A DNA stretch of 49,318 nt from JBCCZC01 sp039188505 (GTDB taxonomy: Bacteria; Pseudomonadota; Gammaproteobacteria; Xanthomonadales; SZUA-38), in the NCBI GenBank assembly GCA_039188505.1, contig JBCCZC010000004.1, positions 1-49,318 of the forward strand, read 5' to 3'. How positions within the stretch are numbered: the stretch's first letter is position 1; each line of letters starts with the position of its first letter. The notes under the pieces were generated by a model. It searched no databases. It was not told the DNA's origin and saw only the letters and a program-made list of their open reading frames with translations. Positions 1-8,620 of the stretch are shown here, in pieces. Position numbers and translations under genes: made by a program.

Positions 1-1
1 C

Positions 2-568
2 CGGTGGCTGGATCAGCGTATGCGAGCCGCGGGGCTGGAACCCGACCGCCAGGCGACGCTCGCCCTTGCCGAGCGCGTCGAGGGCAACCTGCTCGCCGCG
101 GGCCAGGAGATCGACAAGCTGCGCCTGCTGAAGGGCGAAGGCCCGGTCACCGCCGAGGACATCACGGAGCTGGTCGCCGACAGCGCGCGCTTCCAGCTCT
201 TCGCAATGATCGACGCCGCCCTGTCGGGCCGCGGCGATCGCGCCGTGCGGATGGCGCGGGGCCTGCGCGCCGAAGCCAGCCCAGTGGCCGTGATCGCGGT
301 GATGCTCACCCGGGAGGTCCGCCTGCTCACGCAGCTGCGCCAGCTCCTCGACCGGGGTGGCAACCTGCAGCAGATCTATCGGGAACAGCGGGTCTGGGAC
401 AAGAAGCGGATGCTCCTCGAGCGGGCGCTGCGCCGGCAGTCGAGCGCGGGCTGGCGCGAGCTACTGGGCACCTGCGCTGCCCTCGACCGCGCCGTGAAGG
501 GGCTCGACGAGCGTGATCCCTGGGAACTGACCGAGGACGTTCTCGCCCGCATCGCCGCGACGCCATGA
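2..568 (+). CDS. holA: DNA polymerase III subunit delta, C-terminal part (5' end outside window)
   Basis: Delta subunit of the clamp loader, which opens the beta sliding clamp for loading at primed DNA. The frame is open from base 2, so the gene starts upstream; about 188 residues are visible. The visible part carries the HolA signature around residues 18-42 (RVEGNLLAAGQEIDKLRLL), followed by the helical C-terminal collar region. The stop codon overlaps the ATG of nadD in an ATGA arrangement (565-568), so the two are probably translationally coupled. holA-nadD-rsfS-rlmH is a common gammaproteobacterial order, which supports the call. The N-terminal AAA-like domain lies outside the window. Confidence 0.93.
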   Translation, partial: RWLDQRMRAAGLEPDRQATLALAERVEGNLLAAGQEIDKLRLLKGEGPVTAEDITELVADSARFQLFAMIDAALSGRGDRAVRMARGLRAEASPVAVIAVMLTREVRLLTQLRQLLDRGGNLQQIYREQRVWDKKRMLLERALRRQSSAGWRELLGTCAALDRAVKGLDERDPWELTEDVLARIAATP

Positions 569-1200
569 GCTACACCATCGCTCCTCTGCTCGGCGGCACG
601 TTCGACCCCGTCCACAACGGCCATCTGCGCTGCGCCCTCGAAATCTCGGAATGGCTGAAGTCTCCGGTTCGACTCGTTCCCAGTGGCCAGCCCGCCCATC
701 GCGATGCTCCAGGCGGCAGCGCGTCCGATCGCCTGGCCATGCTGCGGGCGGCCACGGCGACGTACGCGACCCTGGTCGTCGACGACCGTGAGGTGCGGCG
801 CGCCGGCGACACCTACTCCGTCGACACGCTGGAGGCACTGACCGCCGAGGAGCCGGGGACGGCGTTCGCGTTCATCGTCGGCGCCGACGCCTTTGCCGGC
901 CTCACGCGCTGGCGCCGGTGGGAGCGGCTCACCGAGCTGACCCACTTCATCCTCGTCGACCGTCCGGGCCAGGCCGCACCGTTGCCGGAAGTGCTGGAAC
1001 GCTGGGCAGCGCCGCGCCGCACCCGCGATCCCGCGCGCCTCGCCGACGCGCGCTCGGGTCTCATCCTGGAGGCGGAGATCACGCCGCTGGAGCTTTCCGC
1101 AACGATGCTTCGGGGGCTGCTCCGGGCCGGGCGGGACCCGGCGTTCCTTGTCCCGGACCGGGTACGCGACTATCTCCTGGCGCATCGCGTTTATCGCTGA
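565..1200 (+). CDS. nadD: Nicotinate-nucleotide adenylyltransferase
   Basis: Converts nicotinate mononucleotide plus ATP to nicotinate adenine dinucleotide in NAD synthesis; cytoplasmic. The protein is 211 residues, normal for NadD. It shows the nucleotidyltransferase motif GGTFDPVHNGH at residues 10-20 (with the two histidines that bind ATP phosphates), FIVGADAF in the middle, and LSATMLR near residue 178 in place of the usual ISSTxIR. The start is fixed by the 4-nt overlap with holA. It is followed by rsfS after a gap of 127 bases that holds a candidate promoter. Confidence 0.95.
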   Translation: MSYTIAPLLGGTFDPVHNGHLRCALEISEWLKSPVRLVPSGQPAHRDAPGGSASDRLAMLRAATATYATLVVDDREVRRAGDTYSVDTLEALTAEEPGTAFAFIVGADAFAGLTRWRRWERLTELTHFILVDRPGQAAPLPEVLERWAAPRRTRDPARLADARSGLILEAEITPLELSATMLRGLLRAGRDPAFLVPDRVRDYLLAHRVYR

Positions 1201-1262
1201 GGGCGGGGCGACGCGCCTCGTCGCGGACGCTGCGGGAGGCGTGAAGCCATAGCGGGCTGGCC

Positions 1263-1291
1263 GAGACAAGGGCGGGTTCGCGGTCTATAGT
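1263..1291 (+). promoter_or_regulatory. Candidate sigma-70 promoter for rsfS-rlmH
   Basis: GAGACA at 1263-1268 (matches the GACA end of the -35 consensus), a 17-bp spacer, then TATAGT at 1286-1291. It lies about 37 bases upstream of the rsfS start codon. This is a motif match by eye only. Confidence 0.4.
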
Positions 1292-1327
1292 GTCGGGCAG
1301 GCCCGATGTGAGTGAGGACTCGACCTT

Positions 1328-1717
1328 TTGAGCGACCAACAGATTTCCGGTTCCGCTTCTGCTTCTTCCTCTCGTTCCGCTTCACCCCTCATCGATCTGG
1401 TGACCTCGGCCCTCGACGACGCGAAGGCAGAGGATGTCATCGTGCTCGACGTGGGGGAAAAGACCACCATCACCGACTACATGGTGATCGCTTCCGGCAC
1501 CTCGACCCGTCACGTGAAGACGCTGGCCGATGCGGTGGTCATGAAGGGCAAGTCTTCCGGCGCCGACGTGCTGGGGGTGGAGGGCGAGAAAGACGCGGAG
1601 TGGGTGCTCGTGGACCTGGCGGACGTGCTCGTGCACGTCATGCTGCCGCGGACGCGCGCCTTCTATGCGCTGGAGAAGCTCTGGTCGGTTGACGAGCTCC
1701 CGGCCGCCGAGGCGTGA
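1328..1717 (+). CDS. rsfS: Ribosomal silencing factor RsfS
   Basis: RsfS/Iojap family protein that binds ribosomal protein uL14 and blocks subunit joining when nutrients run out. The protein is 129 residues. The conserved core runs from about residue 25 to 120 and includes KTTITDYMVIASGTSTRHVK and a late WVLVDLADVLVHVM segment. The start is a TTG at 1328, supported by GAGGA about nine bases upstream. The first ~20 residues are an unusual serine-rich stretch outside the conserved domain. The stop overlaps the GTG of rlmH by 4 nt (GTGA), so the pair is coupled. Confidence 0.93.
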   Translation: MSDQQISGSASASSSRSASPLIDLVTSALDDAKAEDVIVLDVGEKTTITDYMVIASGTSTRHVKTLADAVVMKGKSSGADVLGVEGEKDAEWVLVDLADVLVHVMLPRTRAFYALEKLWSVDELPAAEA

Positions 1718-2184
1718 AGCTGCGGCTGCTCGCGGTCGGGCAGAAGATGCCCGGCTGGGTGCAGTCCGGTTACGAGGAGTACGCGCGCCGCATGCCGCCG
1801 CACCTGGCGCTGGAGCTGATCGAGATCGCGCCGGGCCGCCGGGGCCGCAACGCCGATGTCGCCCGGGCCATGCAGTCCGAACGCGATACCCTGCTCTCAC
1901 ACTGCCCTGGCGGTCACTGCGCCATCGCCCTCGACGTGCGCGGCAAGCCCTGGCCCACCGAAGCGCTGGCGGCGAATCTTGCCGACTGGATGCAGGACGG
2001 GCGCAATGTCGACCTGCTGATCGGCGGCCCGGACGGTCTTCACCCCGACTGCCTCGCACGCGCCGAACGCCGCTGGTCCCTCGGGCCGCTGACGCTGCCG
2101 CACCCGCTGGTCCGCATCGTGCTGGCCGAGCAGCTCTACCGGGCGTGGACGATCCTCGACGGACATCCCTACCACCGCGCCTGA
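1714..2184 (+). CDS. rlmH: 23S rRNA (pseudouridine1915-N3)-methyltransferase RlmH
   Basis: SPOUT-class methyltransferase that uses S-adenosylmethionine to methylate pseudouridine 1915 of 23S rRNA on assembled 70S ribosomes. The protein is 156 residues, the usual length. LLIGGPDGL near residue 105 is the SAM-binding knot glycine loop, and the C terminus ends in the family-typical YHRA. Translation starts at the GTG that overlaps the rsfS stop. It converges on the lpxL-type gene with 9 bp between stop codons; a short inverted repeat (CTGAC at 2181-2185 and GTCAG at 2193-2197) surrounds its TGA. Confidence 0.95.
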   Translation: MKLRLLAVGQKMPGWVQSGYEEYARRMPPHLALELIEIAPGRRGRNADVARAMQSERDTLLSHCPGGHCAIALDVRGKPWPTEALAANLADWMQDGRNVDLLIGGPDGLHPDCLARAERRWSLGPLTLPHPLVRIVLAEQLYRAWTILDGHPYHRA

Positions 2185-2193
2185 CTTTCCGCG

Positions 2194-3132
2194 TCAGTAG
2201 AGCGACGGTTCGCCGGGCGGCCGCGTCTTGAAGCGACGGTGCACCCAGAGGTATTGCTCGGGGCACTCGCGAACCAGGCGCTCGACGGCTTCGTTGATGC
2301 GCGCGCAGTCGTGCGTCGCATCGTCGGTCGGCAGATCCGCCAGCCAGTCATGGATCTCGATCCGGTACCGCCCGTCGGGAAGCCGCCGGTTCTGGGTGAC
2401 GAGGATCCGGGCGCGCCCCATGCGCGCGAGTTCGTGTGCAGACGTGATGGTCGCGGTCGGGATGCCGAAGAACGGCACGAAGACGCTCTGGCCGCGCTCG
2501 TAGTCCTGGTCCGGCGCGTACCAGAGCACCCCGCCCTTGCGGAGGTAGCGGACCATGCCGCGGAGCTCGGTCCGGTTGAACAGCGCATCGCCGTAGTCCA
2601 GCCGATGGCCGCGCACCATGTACTCGAGGACCGGATTCTTGTGCTCGCGGTAAAGGGCGGCCATCGGGTGGTGGTAGGCGAGTAGCCGACCCGCGAGCTC
2701 GAGCGTCGTGAAGTGGCAGAAGAGGAGGACGACGCCTTCGCCGCGCTCCGCGGCGCCCTGTAGATGCTCGAGCCCGTGCACCTCGTGGATCCGCCGGTGC
2801 CGACGTTCGGAGCCCCACCAGGCGAAGGCGATCTCAGGGATCAGCGTGCCGATCGAGCGGGAGTTCTCCACGAGTAGCGCCTCTCGCTCCCGGCGATCCA
2901 TGGCCGGAAAGCAGAGTTCGAGATTGCGCCGGGCCACCTGGATCCGGCGCTTCGCCAGGCGGCGCAGGAGATCGCCGAAGCGGGCGCCGAGCCAGAGCTG
3001 GAAGCCGTGCGGCATGGCCGCGATGAGCCGCAGCAGGCCGAAAGCCAGCCAGGCCGGCCAGTGGCGCGGGTGCAGTAGCGCAGGAGTGAAGCGGGGCGCG
3101 GTCGGCGCTCCGGTCGACGAGGTCGTTGGCAT
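2194..3132 (-). CDS. lpxL: Lipid A biosynthesis acyltransferase, LpxL/HtrB type
   Basis: Membrane-anchored acyltransferase that adds a secondary acyl chain to Kdo-lipid A precursors. The N-terminal ALLHPRHWPAW and the segment RNLELCFP match LpxL family landmarks. The catalytic HX4(D/E) motif is present as HFTTLE, and GGVLWYAPDQDYE follows in the expected order. I chose the ATG at 3132 (312 residues) because it gives the N-terminal length usual in the family; an in-frame ATG at 3159 would add nine residues. No clear ribosome binding site decides between them. It neighbours waaA, which makes the Kdo-lipid A substrate. LpxM or LpxP specificity cannot be excluded. Confidence 0.85.
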   Translation of the reverse strand: MPTTSSTGAPTAPRFTPALLHPRHWPAWLAFGLLRLIAAMPHGFQLWLGARFGDLLRRLAKRRIQVARRNLELCFPAMDRREREALLVENSRSIGTLIPEIAFAWWGSERRHRRIHEVHGLEHLQGAAERGEGVVLLFCHFTTLELAGRLLAYHHPMAALYREHKNPVLEYMVRGHRLDYGDALFNRTELRGMVRYLRKGGVLWYAPDQDYERGQSVFVPFFGIPTATITSAHELARMGRARILVTQNRRLPDGRYRIEIHDWLADLPTDDATHDCARINEAVERLVRECPEQYLWVHRRFKTRPPGEPSLY

Positions 3133-3342
3133 GGCGGGATGATAGCCCGAGTTCCGCATGGGTTTCGCTGGCGACGCGGGTCAGGACCGCTGACCGGGGG
3201 GATGGTTGCCCCCGGGGTCGGCACATCAATCGACGTGGCCCGGGCGACCGCTCGCTACCCCGACGGCACCGGAGCTTCCGGGATCCGACACAGCGCCCGG
3301 CTGGGAACGCGGGCCGGGCGCCGGCCGGACCGTGCAGTCCGC

Positions 3343-3348
3343 TATAAT
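3343..3348 (+). promoter_or_regulatory. Consensus -10 element (TATAAT) upstream of waaA
   Basis: A perfect TATAAT 65 bases before the waaA ATG, in GC-rich surroundings. No recognisable -35 lies 16-18 bp upstream, so recognition would rest on the -10 or on an activator. Confidence 0.45.
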
Positions 3349-3412
3349 TTTGGCCCTTCCCGCCCGCCATCCGGCGCCGGGCATCGCCTTCACGAGGATC
3401 AACCCGGTAGCC

Positions 3413-4696
3413 ATGCGCGTCCTTTACACCCTCGTCATGTACCTGCTCATCCCGGTAATTCTCTACCGGCTGGCGGTCCGTGGCCTCAAGGCGCGCGCCT
3501 ACTTCCGCCGCTGGCGGGAGCGTTTCGGCTACTTTCCGAAGCCCGATTTCCGGCAATCGATCTGGATTCACGCGGTCAGCCTTGGCGAGGTCAACGCGGC
3601 GCTAGCGCTCATCAAGGCGCTGAAGTCCGACGTCTACCCGGGCCGCCCGTTCGTCGTCACTACGGTGACGCCCACAGGCTCCGAACGCGTCACGGCGGTC
3701 TTCGGTGACGACGTCTTCCACGTCTACCTGCCCTATGACCTGCCCGCCGCCGTGGGCCGATTCCTGGACCGCGTCGACCCGGCACTCGCCGTGGTCATGG
3801 AAACCGAGATCTGGCCCAACCTCTTCTCGGGATGTCGGGCCCGCGGAATTCCGATCGTGGTCGCGAACGCGCGCCTGTCGGAACGCTCGCTCAAGGGTTA
3901 TCGGCCCGTGCAGAAGCTGGCGGCCTATTCGCTGAACTGCTCGACGCTTGTCGGCGCGCAGACCGAGACCGACGCGGAACGCCTACTCCGGCTCGGCGGG
4001 GACCCCGAGCGCATCAAGGTGATCGGCAGCCTGAAATTCGATCTCGACCTACCGGACGACCTGGCCGTGGTCGGCCGAGAGCTCCGGGACGGCTGGGGCA
4101 CCGACCGTTTCGTGTTCATCGCGGCGAGCACCCACGAGGACGACGAAGGCGCGGTGATGGAGGCGTTCGCCAAAATGCTCGATCGTGACCCGGAAGCGCT
4201 GCTGGTGCTGGTGCCGCGCCACCCGGAACGCTTCCCGCGCGCCATCGCGCGATGCCGGACAGCGGGCTACCGGACGGCCCAGCGCAGCATCGAGGGAAGC
4301 GCATCGCCGGACACGCAGTGCCTCGTCGTCGACACGATGGGCGAGCTGATGGGCTACTACGCTGCGGCCGATCTGGCGTTCGTCGGGGGCAGCATCGCCT
4401 ACGTGGGCGGGCACAACGTGCTCGAACCGGCCGCGCTCGGAATTCCGGTACTCGTAGGCCCACACACCTTCAATTTCACCGAGATCACCCAGCTCCTACT
4501 CGATCAGGGTGGCGCAAGGCTGGTCCACGACGGGGCCGAATTGTCTACGGAACTGCTGACGCTCAGAGACGACGCATCAACCCTCGAGGCCATGGGCCGC
4601 GCGGGTCACGCGCTGGTGCAGGAAAATCGAGGCGCGCTGAGGCGCACGCTGGCGATGATCGATGAGGCGACGGGGGAGCGGCGGGGAGCGGGCTGA
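3413..4696 (+). CDS. waaA: 3-deoxy-D-manno-octulosonic acid (Kdo) transferase
   Basis: Transfers Kdo from CMP-Kdo to lipid IV-A at the inner face of the cytoplasmic membrane. The protein is 427 residues. Residues 4-20 form the N-terminal membrane anchor. IWIHAVSLGEVNAA near residue 50 contains the catalytic-base region, ETEIWPNLF is near 130, and GGSIAYVGGHNVLEP near 325 is the C-terminal donor-binding motif. I start at the ATG at 3413, where the anchor begins; a longer in-frame reading from 3206 adds non-conserved residues. AGGA lies about 15 bases upstream, a loose spacing. It converges on tolC, and its stop codon sits in the loop of a strong hairpin. Confidence 0.95.
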   Translation: MRVLYTLVMYLLIPVILYRLAVRGLKARAYFRRWRERFGYFPKPDFRQSIWIHAVSLGEVNAALALIKALKSDVYPGRPFVVTTVTPTGSERVTAVFGDDVFHVYLPYDLPAAVGRFLDRVDPALAVVMETEIWPNLFSGCRARGIPIVVANARLSERSLKGYRPVQKLAAYSLNCSTLVGAQTETDAERLLRLGGDPERIKVIGSLKFDLDLPDDLAVVGRELRDGWGTDRFVFIAASTHEDDEGAVMEAFAKMLDRDPEALLVLVPRHPERFPRAIARCRTAGYRTAQRSIEGSASPDTQCLVVDTMGELMGYYAAADLAFVGGSIAYVGGHNVLEPAALGIPVLVGPHTFNFTEITQLLLDQGGARLVHDGAELSTELLTLRDDASTLEAMGRAGHALVQENRGALRRTLAMIDEATGERRGAG

Positions 4697-4706
4697 CCGC
4701 TCCCCG
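4682..4706. terminator. 10-bp hairpin between convergent waaA and tolC
   Basis: Perfect stem CGGGGAGCGG (4682-4691) with CCGCTCCCCG (4697-4706) and loop GCTGA. The waaA stop TGA (4694-4696) lies in the loop. There is no T run on either side, so it may act as a 3'-end hairpin for both genes rather than a classic intrinsic terminator. Confidence 0.6.
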
Positions 4707-4713
4707 GAAATCG

Positions 4714-6096
4714 TCAGGTCGTCGGCGCGGTTTCCGGCGCCGGCGTCACCAGCAGCGCGTTGATCTCCTCGATATCCTCGCGCGTCAGCACGCCGGCCGA
4801 CAGTTTCAGCCGCAGGATGTTGAGGATGTACTCGTGCCGCGACTGCGAGTGATCGCGCTGCGCCTGGAACAGGCGCTGCTGCGACAGGAGCACGTCGACG
4901 ATGGTCCGCGTGCCGACCTCGAAGCCGGCCTCGGTGGCCTCGAGCGCGCTCTCGGCGGAGATCAGCGCCTGGCGCCGGGCTTCCACCTCGAGAATGCTGG
5001 CCTCGGTACCGCGGAACGCGTTGCGCGTCTGACGCACCACCGCGCGGTATTCCGCTTCGTAGTCTTCCTGGGCCGCTTCAAGATCTGCGACGGCCTGGCG
5101 GACGCGGGAGTTCGTGCGACCGCCGGTGTAGATCGGGACGTTCAGCTGCACGCCAATGGAAGCGTCCTCGGACACGGAATCGACCGTGGCGATCGGCCGC
5201 TGGAGGTCGTCCCGGAGGATGAATTCATTGTTGGTGAACTCGCTGTAGCTCACGGTGGCCGAGAGCGTCGGATAGAAGTCCGAGCGGTTCAGCGCCACAG
5301 TCTCCTCGGCGATCTCGACCGCTTCGCGCCGCGATTGCAGGGCGGGGTTGTTCTCGATAGCCATGCCCACCCAGGCCTCGCGATCCACCGGCTCCGGCAT
5401 GTCGGTCGGCAGCTCTTCCTGCAGCTCGTCCAGGCGGTCGTCCGGGAGCTGACCGGCGAGCTCCGCCAGCGCTTCGAGCGCATCATTCAGCTGATTCTCG
5501 GCGACGATCACGCGCGCTCGCGCGTTATCGAAGCTGGCCTGGGCCTCGTGGACGTCGGTGATTGCCGTCAGTCCGACCTCGTACCGCTGCTCGGCCTGCT
5601 CGAGCTGTCGGCCCACTGCGCGCTCCTCTGCCTTGGCGAAGTCGAGGCCATCCTCGGCCGTCAGCACCGCAAAGTAGCGCTCGGCGCCGCGCAGCACGAA
5701 GTCCTGCAGGGCGACCTGATAGTTGGATTCCGCCTGGGCGCCCTGAGCCCGGGAGATGTCGAGCTGCTTGAAGTTGCCGTGGTCGTAGATCGACTGGCGG
5801 AGATCGACGCCGAGGCGCTCGGTGTCCGTATCCTGATCGTTGACCAGGTTACCGGCGATCGAGAACTCGTTGGTGCCCTGGTTCATCGACGCCGAACCCG
5901 AGATCTGCGGCAGGAAGTTGGAAAACGCCTGGCGCTCGAGTTCGTTCGTGCTCCGCTGGCGCGCCCGGGCAGCCTGAAGCGCTGGATCGCTGTCGATCGC
6001 AAGCTCGTAGATATCGATGAGGTCTTCCGCACCGGCAGACCCGGTGACGCAGATGGCGCCGATCAGCGCGCCCAAGAAGCGTTTACTCGCACCCAT
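4714..6096 (-). CDS. tolC: TolC family outer membrane efflux channel
   Basis: Outer-membrane exit duct for type I secretion and tripartite efflux pumps. The protein is 460 residues. Residues 1-23 form a signal peptide ending in SAGA before EDLIDIYELAIDSDPALQAA, the typical TolC start. Two OEP repeats follow, with the repeated coiled-coil landmarks YEVGLTAITDVHEAQ near residue 180 and FEVGTRTIVDVLLSQQRLF near 395. The start is supported by AAGGAA about six bases upstream. It lies downstream of a pcm-like gene on the same strand, a frequent pairing. No pump genes are in the window. Confidence 0.93.
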   Translation of the reverse strand: MGASKRFLGALIGAICVTGSAGAEDLIDIYELAIDSDPALQAARARQRSTNELERQAFSNFLPQISGSASMNQGTNEFSIAGNLVNDQDTDTERLGVDLRQSIYDHGNFKQLDISRAQGAQAESNYQVALQDFVLRGAERYFAVLTAEDGLDFAKAEERAVGRQLEQAEQRYEVGLTAITDVHEAQASFDNARARVIVAENQLNDALEALAELAGQLPDDRLDELQEELPTDMPEPVDREAWVGMAIENNPALQSRREAVEIAEETVALNRSDFYPTLSATVSYSEFTNNEFILRDDLQRPIATVDSVSEDASIGVQLNVPIYTGGRTNSRVRQAVADLEAAQEDYEAEYRAVVRQTRNAFRGTEASILEVEARRQALISAESALEATEAGFEVGTRTIVDVLLSQQRLFQAQRDHSQSRHEYILNILRLKLSAGVLTREDIEEINALLVTPAPETAPTT

Positions 6097-6160
6097 TGGT
6101 TGTTCCTTAGTCTTGGGGCGCGACGGGCGCCCGGCTTTTTTTCTCTGTTTCAGCCGGGCG

Positions 6161-6814
6161 TCAGAACGCCAGGCTCTCGGTATCTTCAGCGCCGACGAGC
6201 CGCGGCAGATCCGTCTCGAAGAGGCTTTCTTCGGACCAGCCTCCGTCGTCGAGGTGGCGATAGATGACCGCCTCCATCGCCGGCGAATCCCCGCCCACGG
6301 CGAACAGTCGGCCGCCGGGCTTGACCCAGCTCCGGAAACGCTCGGGCAGCACCCGCGCAGATCCCGTCACCGCCACCACGTCGAAGTAGCGACCGGGGGT
6401 CCAGTCGCCCAGCGCGTCTGCGACGATGACCTCGGCGTTCTCGACGTCCGCCCGATCCAGCCGGGCCCGGGCCGCGTCGGCCAGCTCCGCGGAGCGCTCG
6501 ACGCTGATCACGTGGCGCGCCAACTGTGCCAGGCAGGCCGTGACGAAACCGCTTCCGGTGCCGATCTCGAGCACCTCGTCCTCGTTCGTGAGGTCGAGGC
6601 TCTGGAGCAGGCGTCCCTCGATGACCGGCCGCATCATGAACTGGTCCTCGCCGATCGGTAGCATCATGTCCGCGTAGGCCAGCTTCCGATACTGCGGCCT
6701 GACGAAGTCCTCACGATGCAGCCTTCCGAGGACATCGAGCACGCCCGTGTCGAGCACTTCCCAGGTGCGAATCTGCTGCTCGACCATGTTGAATCGCGCG
6801 CGGTCGAAGTCCAT
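6161..6814 (-). CDS. Protein-L-isoaspartate O-methyltransferase-like protein
   Basis: Pcm-family, SAM-dependent methyltransferase, 217 residues. The N terminus (FNMVEQQIRTWEVLD) and AYADMMLPIGEDQFMMRPV match the pcm-type proteins found beside tolC. Motif I, VLEIGTGSGFVTA, lies near residue 81 and binds SAM. In canonical Pcm the substrate-binding loop has S-x-P; here the GEDQFMMRP segment fills that place, so true isoaspartate repair activity is uncertain. It sits 64 bp upstream of tolC on the same strand and probably shares a transcript. Start ATG at 6814, with only a weak purine stretch upstream. Confidence 0.85.
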   Translation of the reverse strand: MDFDRARFNMVEQQIRTWEVLDTGVLDVLGRLHREDFVRPQYRKLAYADMMLPIGEDQFMMRPVIEGRLLQSLDLTNEDEVLEIGTGSGFVTACLAQLARHVISVERSAELADAARARLDRADVENAEVIVADALGDWTPGRYFDVVAVTGSARVLPERFRSWVKPGGRLFAVGGDSPAMEAVIYRHLDDGGWSEESLFETDLPRLVGAEDTESLAF

Positions 6815-6952
6815 CGTTGGTCCCGGTGTTCCGCCAGAGAAAAGACGGCAAGGTTAGCAGATTCGTCCCTGCAGACAACCGAAGAATGTCCCAGCGGCGC
6901 CCAGTCATCGCGTGCCAGAGGTCACGCGGGCCCGCGGACCGCCGCCGCCGGC

Positions 6953-6981
6953 TTGACGCTGGCCACGCCCTTCCGTTTAAT
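6953..6981 (+). promoter_or_regulatory. Candidate sigma-70 promoter for the ECF sigma gene
   Basis: TTGACG (6953-6958), a 17-bp spacer, then TTTAAT (6976-6981), each one mismatch from consensus. It ends 48 bases before the ATG at 7030. The rest of the 215-bp divergent gap to pcm shows nothing firm. Confidence 0.6.
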
Positions 6982-7029
6982 CGAGTCGCCAGAACGTCCG
7001 GGGGCGAACTCTCGCCGATTCAGCAGTCA

Positions 7030-7524
7030 ATGTCTTCCAATCGAACCCAGTTCGAACGCCTAGTCGCTGAGTATCTCGACGATCTTCAGCGCTATGCGCT
7101 ATGGCTCTGCAAGAACCCCGCGCTCGCCGCGGATCTGGTGCAGGAGACGTTTCTGCGTGCCTGGAAGGCCCACGACAAGCTGCGCGACCAGAAGGCGGCC
7201 AAGAGCTGGCTGATCACGATCCTACGGCGCGAGTACGCGCGCACCTTCGAGCGCAAGGTCCCGGACCTCACGGACATCGACGACGTCATGGTCGCCGATG
7301 ACACCGAGCTTGAGCCCCACGACCAGACCGAGGTCAACCTCCTCCGCCGCGCCATGGCGGACCTTGACCCCAAATATCGCGAACCCATCGTCTTGCAGGT
7401 GGTCGGCGGCTTCTCGTGTGATGAAATAGCATCCATCCTGGGCATCACGCGCAGCGCGGTCATGACCCAGCTCTTCCGCGCCCGCCAGAAGCTCAAGGAC
7501 GCGCTGGTCGACCAGCCCGACTGA
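7030..7524 (+). CDS. RNA polymerase sigma factor, ECF subfamily
   Basis: Alternative sigma factor of 164 residues. Region 2 runs from about residue 8 to 75 and contains DLVQETFLRAWK; region 4 holds a helix-turn-helix, SCDEIASILGITRSAVMTQL, followed by FRARQKLK. The start is the ATG at 7030, where the similarity begins; the frame is open further upstream but that part is not conserved. A good housekeeping-type promoter precedes it. The DUF3379 membrane protein 2.5 kb downstream on the other strand has the single-span layout expected of a partner anti-sigma factor, but the two are not adjacent here. The regulon is unknown. Confidence 0.92.
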   Translation: MSSNRTQFERLVAEYLDDLQRYALWLCKNPALAADLVQETFLRAWKAHDKLRDQKAAKSWLITILRREYARTFERKVPDLTDIDDVMVADDTELEPHDQTEVNLLRRAMADLDPKYREPIVLQVVGGFSCDEIASILGITRSAVMTQLFRARQKLKDALVDQPD

Positions 7525-7567
7525 CGCCGCCGCGCTGCTGCGCGCCGGCCCGCCCGCGAGGAACCGC

Positions 7568-8587
7568 ATGTTTCGACGCATCAAGGAGTTCTTTCTGCTG
7601 GCCGACTTCAAGGCATCGGCGCTCGTCGCGCTCATCGGCGCCTATGTGGTGGTGGTCATCGGCCTGATGATCTATTGGGACTACGAACCGGCCAGCCTCG
7701 ACGTCGAGATCCTCGGCATGGAGAAGGCGGCGCAGTTCGGCCAGCAACCCGTCGTCGGCACGGCCACGACCGCCACTCTGATCGGCGTCGTCGAGACCAT
7801 GCTCGGCAAGCGCGGAGGCTATCTGTCGAACGACATGCTCCCGCCGGGCCTCCTCATGGATAACGTGCCCAGCTGGGAGTACGGGGTTGTGCGCCAGGTT
7901 CGCGACCTCGCGGAATCCATGCGGAACGACATGAGCCGGTCGCAGACCCAGTCCGTCGAGGACCCGGACCTCGCCATTGCCGCACCGCAGTTCCAGTTCC
8001 CCACGGACTCGTGGATCTTGCCCACGACCGAGTCGCAATATCGCGAGGGCATTCGAGCCATGGAGCGCTATCTCGAGCGACTGGGCGACGCCGATCAGCT
8101 GGACGCCCAGTTCTACGCTCGTGCCGACAACCTGGCCGACTGGCTCGCGGTGGTCGAGAAGCGCCTCGGGGACCTCGGGACCCGCCTGGCGGCGAGCGTC
8201 GGCGATTCGCGCGTCAACGAGGATCTCGCCGGCGACACGTCCGCAATGCAATCGACGCCCACGCCGCAGGAGATCGTCCAGAGAACGCCTTGGCTGGAGA
8301 TCGACAACGTGTTCTACGAGGCGCGGGGCGCGAGCTGGGCGCTGCTCCAATTCCTGCGCGCCGCCGAGGTCGACTTCGCGGCGGTGCTCGAGGACAAGAA
8401 CGCAACGGCCAGCCTCCAGAACGTCATCCGGTCCCTGGAGCCGACCCAGGATCAGATCTGGAGCCCGATCATCCTCAACGGCACCGGCTTCGGCTTCACC
8501 GCGAACCACTCGCTGGTGATGGGCTCCTACATCTCCCGCGCCAATGCGGCGCTGATCCAGCTCCGAACCCTCCTGAGTCAAGGCTGA
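7568..8587 (+). CDS. DUF2333 family membrane-anchored protein
   Basis: The protein has 339 residues and resembles the DUF2333 family of gammaproteobacteria, whose function is unknown. One hydrophobic segment at about residues 17-40 (ALVALIGAYVVVVIGLMIYW) anchors the N terminus; the rest is soluble, with the family-like GKRGGYLSNDMLPPGLLMDN block and a helical C-terminal half. GAGGA lies five to six bases before the ATG. It follows the ECF sigma gene by 43 bp on the same strand, so co-transcription is likely. Its stop codon is embedded in a hairpin stem. Confidence 0.82.
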   Translation: MFRRIKEFFLLADFKASALVALIGAYVVVVIGLMIYWDYEPASLDVEILGMEKAAQFGQQPVVGTATTATLIGVVETMLGKRGGYLSNDMLPPGLLMDNVPSWEYGVVRQVRDLAESMRNDMSRSQTQSVEDPDLAIAAPQFQFPTDSWILPTTESQYREGIRAMERYLERLGDADQLDAQFYARADNLADWLAVVEKRLGDLGTRLAASVGDSRVNEDLAGDTSAMQSTPTPQEIVQRTPWLEIDNVFYEARGASWALLQFLRAAEVDFAAVLEDKNATASLQNVIRSLEPTQDQIWSPIILNGTGFGFTANHSLVMGSYISRANAALIQLRTLLSQG

Positions 8588-8606
8588 CCCGAGGCGGCCG
8601 GGTCAG
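8584..8606. terminator. 8-bp hairpin between convergent DUF2333 and pfp genes
   Basis: CTGACCCG (8584-8591) pairs with CGGGTCAG (8599-8606) around a 7-nt loop. The TGA stop of the DUF2333 gene (8585-8587) lies inside the stem. No T run follows. Confidence 0.5.
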
Positions 8607-8620
8607 TCGCGCGGCCACAC

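Noticed and set aside
4834..6267. 477-codon open frame antisense to tolC
   Set aside because: It mirrors the GC-biased third positions of tolC; the tolC frame has a signal peptide and family motifs, this one has none.
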